From an uncultured Bacteroidales bacterium (GTDB lineage: Bacteria > Bacteroidota > Bacteroidia > Bacteroidales > Bacteroidaceae): a DNA stretch of 6,117 nt. The stretch lies in assembly GCA_902783615.1 (NCBI GenBank), contig CACZRQ010000147.1, positions 1-6,117 on the forward strand, given 5' to 3'. The notes beneath the pieces are model-generated. The model saw only the letters and a program-made list of their open reading frames with translations. It was not told the origin of the DNA and ran no database searches. Positions 1 through 5,855 of this stretch are shown here, piece after piece (positions within the stretch are counted from its first letter, which is position 1; each line of letters begins with the position of its first letter). A program made the position numbers and the translations under genes.

Positions 1-22
1 TAGTAATCAAAAACAATCGAAG

Positions 23-1165
23 ATGGCGAAGCTGGTGCCTGTGATGCTGTGCTTCTTCGCCATGGGCTTTGTCGATTTGGTTGGCATCGCCTCAAATTAT
101 GTGAAAGACGACTTGCAGCTGACGGACTCGGTCGCTAACATTTTCCCGTCACTTGTGTTCTTCTGGTTCCTGATCTTCTCTGTGCCAACAGGCATGTTGA
201 TGAACAAGATTGGACGAAAGAAAACCGTGTTGTTGTCACTCATCGTGACGGTGTTCTCTTTGCTGCTGCCGTTGTTCGGCAACAACTTTGGCATCATGCT
301 GGTGGCGTTCTCGCTGCTGGGCATTGGCAACGCTTTGATGCAGACTTCGCTCAATCCGTTGGTATCTACCATCATCGGAGGTGAGAATCTGGCTTCTACG
401 CTCACGTTTGGCCAGTTCATCAAAGCCATCGCTTCGTTCATCGCCCCCTATCTGGCCATGTGGGGAGCTACCCATGCGATTCCCGATTTGGGCTATGATT
501 GGCGTGTGCTGTTTGCCATCTTCTTGGTGGTGGGCGTCATCGCTACCTTGGCGCTGGGTGTTACCAAGATTGACGAGGAGCCCATTGAGGGCAAGCCATC
601 CACCTTTATCGAGTGCCTGCAGCTACTGGGTAAGCCCATCGTGCTGCTGTCGTTCTTCGGCATCATGTGCCATGTGGGCATCGATGTGGGTACCAACACC
701 ACAGCTCCCAAGATCCTGATGGAGCGTTTGGGCATGACCCTCAATGAGGCTGCCTTTGCCACCAGTCTGTATTTCATCTTCCGTACACTGGGATGCCTCA
801 CTGGCTCTTTCTTCCTGCGCATCATGAAGGCTCGCACCTTCTTCACCATCAGCGTGATTATGATGGCGTTGAGTATGGCTTTGCTGTTCACTGGCCAGAC
901 CCAGTGGATGCTCTATCTTGGCATCGCTCTGGTGGGGTATGGCAACTCTAACATCTTCTCCATCGTGTTCAGCCAGGCATTACTCTCTGTGCCCGACAAG
1001 CAGAACGAGGTGAGTGGTCTGATGATCATGGGCCTGTTTGGCGGAACCATCTTCCCATTGATCATGGGCTTTGCCAGCGATGCTGTGGGTCAGGCTGGTG
1101 CCGTGATTGTTATGGCCATTGGCGTGGTTTATCTGTTGACGTTTATCAAACAAGTAAAAGCATAA
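23..1165 (+). CDS. MFS sugar permease, probably fructose (5' end uncertain)
   Basis: Inner-membrane major facilitator that would bring a monosaccharide into the cytoplasm by cation symport. The 380-residue product is almost entirely hydrophobic segments, consistent with about 12 membrane helices. Residues 57-69 (GMLMNKIGRKKTV) match the MFS loop 2-3 signature, and the opening VPVMLCFFAMGFVDLVG is typical of Bacteroidales hexose permeases. Substrate is inferred from the fructokinase 4 bases downstream; from memory, B. thetaiotaomicron pairs a permease and fructokinase in the same way in its levan locus (BT1758/BT1757). The frame is open from base 2 to this ATG (SNQKQSK before Met), so the real start may lie left of the window and a few residues may be missing. 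No promoter is visible. MFS membership is near certain; fructose specificity is moderate, and glucose/galactose is the main alternative. Confidence 0.9.
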   Translation: MAKLVPVMLCFFAMGFVDLVGIASNYVKDDLQLTDSVANIFPSLVFFWFLIFSVPTGMLMNKIGRKKTVLLSLIVTVFSLLLPLFGNNFGIMLVAFSLLGIGNALMQTSLNPLVSTIIGGENLASTLTFGQFIKAIASFIAPYLAMWGATHAIPDLGYDWRVLFAIFLVVGVIATLALGVTKIDEEPIEGKPSTFIECLQLLGKPIVLLSFFGIMCHVGIDVGTNTTAPKILMERLGMTLNEAAFATSLYFIFRTLGCLTGSFFLRIMKARTFFTISVIMMALSMALLFTGQTQWMLYLGIALVGYGNSNIFSIVFSQALLSVPDKQNEVSGLMIMGLFGGTIFPLIMGFASDAVGQAGAVIVMAIGVVYLLTFIKQVKA

Positions 1166-1169
1166 GAGT

Positions 1170-2057
1170 ATGAAAGATATAGTTGTTGGAATGGGTGAGG
1201 CGTTGTTCGACTGCCTGCCCGAAGGAAAGAAGATAGGTGGTGCTCCTGCCAATTTCGCCTATCATGTGTCGCAGTTCGGTTTCAAGAGCTGTGTAGTGAG
1301 TGCCGTTGGCAACGATGAGGATGGCGATGAGATTATGCTCATCTTCAACCAGCGTAACTTGAACACCTTGATTGAACGTGTGCCGTTCCCAACAGGAACA
1401 GTGCAGGTTACGTTGGACGAGAAGGGTGTTCCCTCCTACGAGATCAAGAAAGGTGTGGCTTGGGATAACATTCCATTCACGGATGAGCTGAAGGAGTTGG
1501 CCCACAATGCCCGTGCCGTATGCTTTGGCTCATTGGCTCAGCGAAATGCGGTCAGCCACGACACCATTGTGAAGTTCCTGGATGAGATGCCTCAGGATGA
1601 CGATACGTTGAAGATTTTCGACATCAATCTGCGTCAGAACTTCTATTCGGCCAATTTGCTGGAGGAGTCGATGGGTCGTTGTAATGTGCTGAAGATTAAC
1701 GATGAGGAGCTGGAGTTGGTAAGCCGCATGTTTGGCTTCCATGCCATCTCTCAGGCTGACAAATGCTGGATTCTGTTGGCTAAGTATGGTTTGAAGATGC
1801 TCATCCTGACTTGTGGCGTGGATGGTAGCTATGTGTTCACTCCTGGCAAGGTTTCATTCCAACCCACACCTCGTGTGGCAGTGGCCGATACCGTTGGTGC
1901 TGGCGATAGCTTTACTGGTGCCTTCACCGCTGCCATCTTGGCTGGCAAGCCTGTTGAGGAGGCTCATGAGCTGGCTGTTGCAGTCAGTGCGTTTGTCTGC
2001 ACCCAGAGTGGCGCCATGCCTGTGCTCCCCGATGAGTTGAAGAAACGCCTGCAATAA
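1170..2057 (+). CDS. Fructokinase-like PfkB/ribokinase-family sugar kinase
   Basis: Cytoplasmic ATP-dependent kinase, most likely converting fructose to fructose 6-phosphate for glycolysis. The 295 residues are full length for the family. PfkB signature 1 is at residues 23-34 (GGAPANFAYHVS), with the sugar-binding glycines. Residues 150-159 (FDINLRQNFY) and 175-180 (KINDEE) are the usual mid-protein motifs. Signature 2 is at 240-253 (DTVGAGDSFTGAFT), where the GAGD aspartate (D246) is the expected catalytic base. The start is the only sensible ATG, 4 bases after the permease stop, so the two genes are almost certainly co-transcribed and perhaps translationally coupled. The sequence closely resembles, from memory, Bacteroides fructokinases of levan/inulin loci. 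The PfkB family also includes kinases of 2-keto-3-deoxygluconate, ribose and adenosine, so substrate is inferred, not proven. Confidence 0.93.
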   Translation: MKDIVVGMGEALFDCLPEGKKIGGAPANFAYHVSQFGFKSCVVSAVGNDEDGDEIMLIFNQRNLNTLIERVPFPTGTVQVTLDEKGVPSYEIKKGVAWDNIPFTDELKELAHNARAVCFGSLAQRNAVSHDTIVKFLDEMPQDDDTLKIFDINLRQNFYSANLLEESMGRCNVLKINDEELELVSRMFGFHAISQADKCWILLAKYGLKMLILTCGVDGSYVFTPGKVSFQPTPRVAVADTVGAGDSFTGAFTAAILAGKPVEEAHELAVAVSAFVCTQSGAMPVLPDELKKRLQ

Positions 2058-2080
2058 AGGGCGACAGTGTCCCTTCATTG

Positions 2081-2740
2081 TCAACAAAGTAATGAAAACA
2101 GAAACTGCTGGTTGACGTAATCCCATCTCACATTTCCGAAACGGATAAGACGGGCAAGGAGGGCGATGACTTTATAACGGGGAAGACGCGAGAGGTGAAC
2201 AATCTGCTTGAGCGTATATTGCTTCTGCATGATGCTGAGCAATAGCTGGATGTCGTCGTTATAGGCAAGCATTGAACCTTGGGGCTTTTGTGATTCGCGC
2301 CACAGGGCAAGATGGACGGGTGAGGCAACGATATTCTCGTCGTTGATGCGGATATATGCCCGCATACGGCCTTGCTCGTCTATGGCACAAATGGGGCGCT
2401 TGGCGGAAGGTGGCACTGTGGCAACAACAATGGTACGGAGCCCTCGGGCTCCGTTTACCGTATCCGACGGGGGCACATGATAGGTGTCGAACTTGATGCT
2501 TGCCTCTGGCTTGCAATAATTGTATGCGGCTTGGTGCATCATGTAAATCTCCTCCTCGCTACGTACACCTGCGAGATGACCATCATCACGAACGCCAATG
2601 AGCAGACGGCCTCCATCGGTATTGGCAAAAGCCGATACCGATTTTGCCAGTTTGCAGGCATCAGCAACACGATATTTGAAATCTTGCAGCTGGTGTTCGC
2701 CTTCGCGAATGAGACTGAGAAGATAATGCTTGTCATCCAT
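2081..2740 (-). CDS. AlbA_2/Schlafen-type putative DNA-binding protein
   Basis: Conserved Bacteroidales protein of 219 residues. The N-terminal domain is of the AlbA_2 (Schlafen ATP-binding/divergent AAA_4) type: residues 12-22 (REGEHQLQDFK) give the E/D/K pattern, 36-54 (SAFANTDGGRLLIGVRDDG) is the family hallmark, and 127-137 (MRAYIRINDEN) continues the fold. Residues about 160-219 look like a helix-turn-helix/winged helix. A role in nucleic-acid binding or regulation is inferred; no target is known. The start (MDDKHYLLSLI) fits relatives recalled from memory. It follows the thioesterase by 54 bases on the same strand and converges with the fructokinase, 23 bases from its stop. A promoter of its own is only hinted at: a TATATTTTG box at 2749-2757 has the wrong internal spacing and would give an almost leaderless mRNA, so read-through from the thioesterase is likelier. 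Residues 96-102 come from a palindrome inside the gene. Confidence 0.85.
   Translation of the reverse strand: MDDKHYLLSLIREGEHQLQDFKYRVADACKLAKSVSAFANTDGGRLLIGVRDDGHLAGVRSEEEIYMMHQAAYNYCKPEASIKFDTYHVPPSDTVNGARGLRTIVVATVPPSAKRPICAIDEQGRMRAYIRINDENIVASPVHLALWRESQKPQGSMLAYNDDIQLLLSIMQKQYTLKQIVHLSRLPRYKVIALLARLIRFGNVRWDYVNQQFLFSLLC
2432..2459. repeat. GC-rich palindrome inside the AlbA_2 gene
   Basis: Positions 2435-2443 (ACGGAGCCC) and 2446-2454 (GGGCTCCGT) are perfect 9-base inverted arms around a 2-base TC centre. Pairing resumes outside, GGT 2432-2434 with ACC 2457-2459, past a 2-base bulge. Read in the gene it encodes residues 96-102 (NGARGLR). Relatives recalled from memory seem shorter here, which would fit an in-frame insertion. 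Pairing is directly visible; the insertion is inference. Confidence 0.7.
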
Positions 2741-2794
2741 ATTGGGTGCAAAATATACTAATTATCTGTAAGTTTCAACCACAACTTATACTTG

Positions 2795-3499
2795 TTATTC
2801 ACAGAATTCCATGATAGCACTGACTTCACTGCCTACAGAGAGGGCAATGACGATTCCAGCATCTGTATGATAGATGGTTGGAATTAACCAATCGCCCAAT
2901 TTGGCAGCTACTCGGTATTCCACGCGAAGGCCGCGAACCACGAATGTCTCTGGCAAAAGTTCCATCGCCATGCGGATATAGTTGGCGTTGTTCAAGTGGC
3001 GATTGTAGTCTATGTCAGCTCGAAGCACCTTGATGGGTTCCAGTGTCTCGCCTTCTGTTTTAGGCAGGATGATACGTCGATCCTTGTAGTTCATCTCCAA
3101 CTGAGGCTCAATGTTCATGGATTGGATGGTTGCATCATCCACGCGTTTCAGTTTGCCAGCTGCCTTATCGACAAATGCGCCCATGCTCCAAGTTTTGTAG
3201 CACGGCTCGCCCTGTGCATCATAGATGAATGTATTGCGGAATCCGAACATCGGTTTCATGCCATAGATAGAAGTGGTTACCGTCAGCTCTTCCTTATAGT
3301 TGGGCACACGGATAACCTCTACCTGACGGGTAGCCAACAGCTGAGCCATGTTTTGTTTCAGGAAATAGTCCTTGACCATAGGCTCGCAATCAATCCACAT
3401 TTCTGAGCAGTCCTGCATCATCTGGAGGGCAGAGTAGAGTTTCAGCTTTCCCTCGCTGTCGCAAGTGCTTGTTGTCACCTTGTATTTTAAACTGTACAT
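2795..3499 (-). CDS. Acyl-ACP thioesterase (FatA/FatB-type double hot-dog)
   Basis: Predicted cytoplasmic enzyme that hydrolyses acyl-ACP to free fatty acid and ACP, ending fatty-acid synthesis. The 234 residues fit two hot-dog domains. The first covers about 1-125 (MYSLKYKVTTSTCDSEG at the start; TRQVEVIRVPNYKEELTV near 57-74). The second contains residues 162-174 (DIDYNRHLNNANY; D164, N166, H168), matching the plant and bacterial D-x-N-x-H-x-N-N motif. In plant enzymes a Glu-Cys pair follows in an EYRREC-like strand; here it reads EYRVAA (194-199), so both positions appear to be alanine. The start at 3499 is chosen over a TTG at 3529 because that codon overlaps the promoter -7 box, and an A-rich leader of about 20 bases precedes this ATG. 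It is the first gene of a probable two-gene unit with the AlbA_2 gene. Another hot-dog thioesterase activity is possible. Confidence 0.88.
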   Translation of the reverse strand: MYSLKYKVTTSTCDSEGKLKLYSALQMMQDCSEMWIDCEPMVKDYFLKQNMAQLLATRQVEVIRVPNYKEELTVTTSIYGMKPMFGFRNTFIYDAQGEPCYKTWSMGAFVDKAAGKLKRVDDATIQSMNIEPQLEMNYKDRRIILPKTEGETLEPIKVLRADIDYNRHLNNANYIRMAMELLPETFVVRGLRVEYRVAAKLGDWLIPTIYHTDAGIVIALSVGSEVSAIMEFCE

Positions 3500-3526
3500 G
3501 TTGTTGTTCCTTTTGTTTATTGCGTG

Positions 3527-3558
3527 CAAAGTTACGGAAAGTCGAGAGAAAAGCCAAA
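3527..3558 (-). promoter_or_regulatory. Bacteroidota-type promoter of the thioesterase gene
   Basis: On the minus strand the -33 box TTTG (3558-3555) and the -7 box TAACTTTG (3534-3527) are separated by 20 bases, matching the Bacteroidota sigma-A consensus (TTTG, 19-21 bases, TAnnTTTG). Transcription should begin near 3520, about 20 bases before the ATG at 3499. Both boxes lie in the palindromic repeat at 3528-3590: the -7 box is made by the outer left arm and the -33 box by the central AT palindrome. Confidence 0.75.
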
Positions 3559-3590
3559 TATATTTGGGCTTTTCCGAGACGGAGTAACTT
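3528..3590. repeat. Palindromic intergenic repeat, unit 1
   Basis: Imperfect inverted repeat. Outer arms are AAGTTAC (3529-3535) and GTAACTT (3584-3590). Inner arms are AAAAGCC (3549-3555) and GGCTTTT (3567-3573), around an AAATATATTT centre. Its first 19 bases match unit 2 at 17 positions, and its last 17 match at 14. It contains the thioesterase promoter. Confidence 0.7.
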
Positions 3591-3594
3591 ATCT

Positions 3595-3663
3595 AAAGTT
3601 ACGGATAATCGAGGGCAGAACAAAATAAGCTCGCTTATTTTTTATGCCGAGATGGAGTAGCTG
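3595..3663. repeat. Palindromic intergenic repeat, unit 2
   Basis: Second copy of the same element in the same orientation, offset by 67 bases at the left end. The conserved ends are AAAGTTACGG...TCGAG (3595-3613) and CCGAGATGGAGTAGCTG (3647-3663). The centre is a different but perfect palindrome: AAAATAAGC (3622-3630), TC, GCTTATTTT (3633-3641). The -7-like sequence on the minus strand is TAACTTTA, one base off consensus, so this copy is probably not a promoter. Confidence 0.7.
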
Positions 3664-3718
3664 TTTTCCTTCAGCTATATGTTATTTATCAAAATGGTGC
3701 TATTTCTTTGCATGGAAT

Positions 3719-3776
3719 TGCACGAAAACGGTCGCTAACATGGTAAAAACAACCCCTTAGCGACCGTTTTCGTGCA
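3719..3776. repeat. Perfect 20-bp inverted repeat upstream of the ATPase promoter
   Basis: The arms at 3719-3738 and 3757-3776 are perfect reverse complements over 20 bases (TGCACGAAAACGG... and its complement), with an 18-base loop. The right arm ends 5 bases before the -33 box of the ATPase promoter. Position suggests an operator or regulatory structure. Because it lies between divergent genes, a terminator is not needed there. It could also be a miniature mobile element, but no target-site duplication was seen. Confidence 0.85.
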
Positions 3777-3781
3777 TTTTC

Positions 3782-3813
3782 TTTGGCTGTTTGAAGAAAA
3801 AGGAGTACCTTTG
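3782..3813 (+). promoter_or_regulatory. Bacteroidota-type promoter of the ATPase-nuclease gene
   Basis: The -33 box TTTG (3782-3785) and -7 box TACCTTTG (3806-3813) are separated by 20 bases, a full consensus match. Transcription would start near 3820, giving an A-rich leader of about 27 bases. That leader contains a 3-codon ORF (ATG ATG GTA TGA, 3839-3850) whose stop overlaps the ATG at 3847. Confidence 0.75.
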
Positions 3814-3846
3814 CGACACAACTAAAGAACAAAAAATCATGATGGT

Positions 3847-5301
3847 ATGAATAAACTTTTCATTGGACGCGAAAAAGAACAGCTGCAGTTGAAGGAATAC
3901 CTCAACTCTGAACAGTCTGAATTCATTGCAGTATATGGGCGTAGGCGTGTGGGCAAGACGTTCCTCATACAGAAAGTCATAGGCAGTGACTATGCCTTTT
4001 ACGTGGCTGGCATGAACAAGGTCTCGATGCACATCCAGTTGAAGAACTTCATGCAGGGTATCAAGAAGATTAATCCTGAAGTGCCTCTTGCAAAGACATG
4101 GCTTGATGCTTTCATATCGTTGGAGAATTATTTGGAATCCCTGCCGGAGGGAAAGAAGATTGTCTTTATCGACGAAATGCCTTGGATGGACACTCCTCGC
4201 TCCAATTTCATCAGCGGCTTGGAGCATTTCTGGAATTCGTGGGCATCATGGCGCGATGACATCAAACTGATAGTCTGTGGAAGTGCGACATCTTGGATTA
4301 TCAACAACCTGATTAAGAACAGAGGTGGCCTTCATAACCGCGTAACCCACAAGATTCCGCTGAAACCCTTTACGCTGAAAGAATGCCAAATGTATTTCGA
4401 TGCAAGGGGATTCCGCTTGTCAGCAAAGCAGATTGCCGAGTGCTATATGGTTCTTGGTGGTGTACCTTTCTATCTGTCAAAAATGAACAAAGGTGAAGGA
4501 GTGGCACAGAACATCGACAGGCTTGTCTTTGCTGAGGATGGCGAATTGCATGACGAGTTCCAAAGTTTGTACAACTCACTGTATAAGAATGCCGTCAACC
4601 ACATCAAGATTGTTACCGCATTGGCGACCAAAGGAAAGGGACTGACCCGACAGGAAGTACTTGAAAAGACCAAGCTCTCCGACAATGGCAAGTTCTCCAT
4701 GATGCTTGAAGAGTTGGAAAGTTGTGGGTTTATCCGCAGTTATGAACCTTTTATCATGACAAACGGAAACCAGACAAGCCAGAACTCCAGGGAAAGAAAA
4801 AACGCAGATACGCTTTACCAACTTGTCGATTCGTTCACCCTGTTCTACTTTCAGGTCATGAAGAAGGCTGATGCCCACGATGCCAATTATTGGTCAAACA
4901 ACCAAAACTCCCATGTTTACAGCACATGGAGTGGGCTTTCGTTTGAAATGCTGTGTTTGAACCACGTGGAGCAAATAAAAAAGGCATTGGGCATATCTGG
5001 CATAACAGCCAATGTCTTTTCGTGGTACGGCAAAGGAGAACAGCGTTCAGCACAGATTGATATGCTTATCGACCGTGCAGACAGGACTATCAACATCTGT
5101 GAAATGAAGTTTTGGAACAGGCCATACGCTATGACCGCTAAGGATGAGGATGACATTGAACGCAAGGTCTCAACTTTCATCGAGACAACTAACACCGACA
5201 AGAATGTCATTGTTACTATGATAACCACCAAGGGCATTGAAAGGAATGAGTATTCTGAATGCATCCAGCGCGAACTCATCTTAGACGATTTGTTCTGCTG
5301 A
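3847..5301 (+). CDS. COG1672-type ATPase with DUF234/PD-(D/E)XK nuclease-like domain
   Basis: Cytoplasmic P-loop ATPase of 484 residues fused to a probable nuclease-like domain; biological role unknown. It opens with IGREKEQLQLKEYL. Walker A is at residues 31-38 (GRRRVGKT), Walker B at 106-110 (VFIDE) followed by MPWMD, and a sensor-1-like strand at 141-151 (LIVCGSATSWI). About 255-300 looks like a winged helix. The C-terminal part has E367 (SFEM), D405 (QIDML) and E419-x-K421 (CEMKF), a complete-looking PD-(D/E)XK set. This architecture (ATPase_2 plus DUF234) occurs in many diverse copies in Bacteroidales and archaea, often in accessory regions. Length appears complete, with no frameshift. 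It has its own promoter and stands alone, divergent from the thioesterase. Defence, mobile-element or DNA-repair roles are all guesses. Wording such as AAA_14/DUF4143 would describe a related but different family. Confidence 0.9.
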   Translation: MNKLFIGREKEQLQLKEYLNSEQSEFIAVYGRRRVGKTFLIQKVIGSDYAFYVAGMNKVSMHIQLKNFMQGIKKINPEVPLAKTWLDAFISLENYLESLPEGKKIVFIDEMPWMDTPRSNFISGLEHFWNSWASWRDDIKLIVCGSATSWIINNLIKNRGGLHNRVTHKIPLKPFTLKECQMYFDARGFRLSAKQIAECYMVLGGVPFYLSKMNKGEGVAQNIDRLVFAEDGELHDEFQSLYNSLYKNAVNHIKIVTALATKGKGLTRQEVLEKTKLSDNGKFSMMLEELESCGFIRSYEPFIMTNGNQTSQNSRERKNADTLYQLVDSFTLFYFQVMKKADAHDANYWSNNQNSHVYSTWSGLSFEMLCLNHVEQIKKALGISGITANVFSWYGKGEQRSAQIDMLIDRADRTINICEMKFWNRPYAMTAKDEDDIERKVSTFIETTNTDKNVIVTMITTKGIERNEYSECIQRELILDDLFC

Positions 5302-5330
5302 TGACAAATCAATTACAAAAGATCCACAAA

Positions 5331-5427
5331 TGATGCCTTTAGGCATCAGATAAGGGTAGCCAGCCGTTTTAACGGCTGGTATTCAAGGTTATCCCATTTC
5401 TGCATGCCTTTAGGTATGCGATAGGGG
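5331..5427. repeat. REP-like cluster of three hairpins
   Basis: Hairpin 1 (5331-5348) has a 7-bp stem TGATGCC/GGCATCA with a TTTA loop, followed by GATAAGGG. Hairpin 2 (5360-5379) is CCAGCCGTT TT AACGGCTGG, a 9-bp arm pair. Hairpin 3 (5402-5419) is GCATGCC TTTA GGTATGC, followed by GATAGGGG. Hairpins 1 and 3 are direct repeats (20 of 26 bases), and two differing base pairs change on both sides so the stem survives. The cluster starts 29 bases after the ATPase stop and may also end its transcript, but no T-tract follows. It resembles REP/BIME elements; no RAYT transposase is in the window. Confidence 0.65.
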
Positions 5428-5511
5428 CAAAGCATCAAAGGAACATCTCCAATATAACCAGTAAGTAGCCCCAATGCAACAAGGATGCTGCAAACGAGCA
5501 GCACCCATTCA

Positions 5512-5592
5512 TGTTCAGTAGATGTCCAGTACTTGTCCAGTACTTGTCCAGTACTTGTCCAGTATTTGTCCAGTAAATGACTGAACAAGTAC
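5512..5592. repeat. 11-bp tandem repeat array with an inverted copy
   Basis: Unit TGTCCAGTACT starts at 5523, 5534 and 5545, with variants at 5556 (TGTCCAGTATT) and 5567 (TGTCCAGTAAA) and a degenerate copy at 5512 (TGTTCAGTAGA), six in all. TGTTCAGT (5512-5519) and ACTGAACA (5580-5587) are perfect 8-bp inverted ends. Positions 5580-5592 read in reverse give GTACTTGTTCAGT, one base from the array sequence GTACTTGTCCAGT. Confidence 0.85.
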
Positions 5593-5594
5593 CG

Positions 5595-5615
5595 AGCATA
5601 TAGCAAGCATATAGC
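5595..5615. repeat. Short direct repeat AGCATATAGC x2
   Basis: AGCATATAGC occurs at 5595-5604 and again at 5606-5615, an 11-base period like the neighbouring array but with a different sequence. Confidence 0.6.
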
Positions 5616-5740
5616 GTACAAGGATAGAAGGAACATCGAAGCAACACTGGAGCTAAAGTATGGGAAGAGCGGAGATTCTCAAATAGGCAAAAGTGTTATA
5701 TTATGGCTCCGAACGAGACTAAACAAAATGATATCATGAT

Positions 5741-5833
5741 CTTTCTTCCGTTCTTCCGCTAAATCGAGATAATACATATATAATATGGACTATCATAGCG
5801 GAAGATGTGGCGGAAGAAGCGGAAGAAGAACGG
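5741..5833. repeat. CGGAAG-rich inverted repeat
   Basis: The left side has CTTCCG twice (5745-5750 and 5754-5759, within 5741-5760). The right side has GCGGAAGA at 5798-5805, 5810-5817 and 5819-5826, ending in AGAACGG (5827-5833). The left TCTTCCGCT (5752-5760) pairs perfectly with AGCGGAAGA (5797-5805) across a 36-base AT-rich loop, or with the copy at 5818-5826. Repeats of this composition could be protein-binding sites; function is unknown. Confidence 0.6.
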
Positions 5834-5855
5834 TGATTTTAGACCAAAAACTACA

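Noticed and set aside
2057..2075. Terminator between the convergent fructokinase and AlbA_2 genes
   Set aside because: AAGGG and CCCTT form only a 5-bp stem with a 9-base loop and no T-tract, too weak to call.
2749..2757. Separate promoter for the AlbA_2 gene (TATATTTTG on the minus strand)
   Set aside because: The box has three instead of two bases between TA and TTTG, lacks a clear -33 TTTG at the right distance, and would start transcription almost at the ATG.
2372..2761. Plus-strand 129-codon ORF opposite the AlbA_2 gene
   Set aside because: It lies entirely antisense to a protein with clear family motifs and has no recognisable domain of its own.
3500..3529. Longer thioesterase beginning at a TTG at 3529
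   Set aside because: That codon lies within the -7 box and upstream of the predicted transcription start, and the extra residues (HAINKRNNN) show no family similarity.
3719..3776. Insertion-sequence ends
   Set aside because: The two arms are only 18 bases apart with no transposase between them, and no direct repeat flanks the pair.
5346..5636. Minus-strand 96-codon ORF with hydrophobic stretches and repeated DKYWTST segments
   Set aside because: The repeats are the translation of the 11-bp DNA array and the C-terminus crosses the REP-like hairpins. No Bacteroidota promoter precedes it and another frame is equally open (5435-5647). It is best explained as repeat-derived, though a small membrane protein is not excluded.
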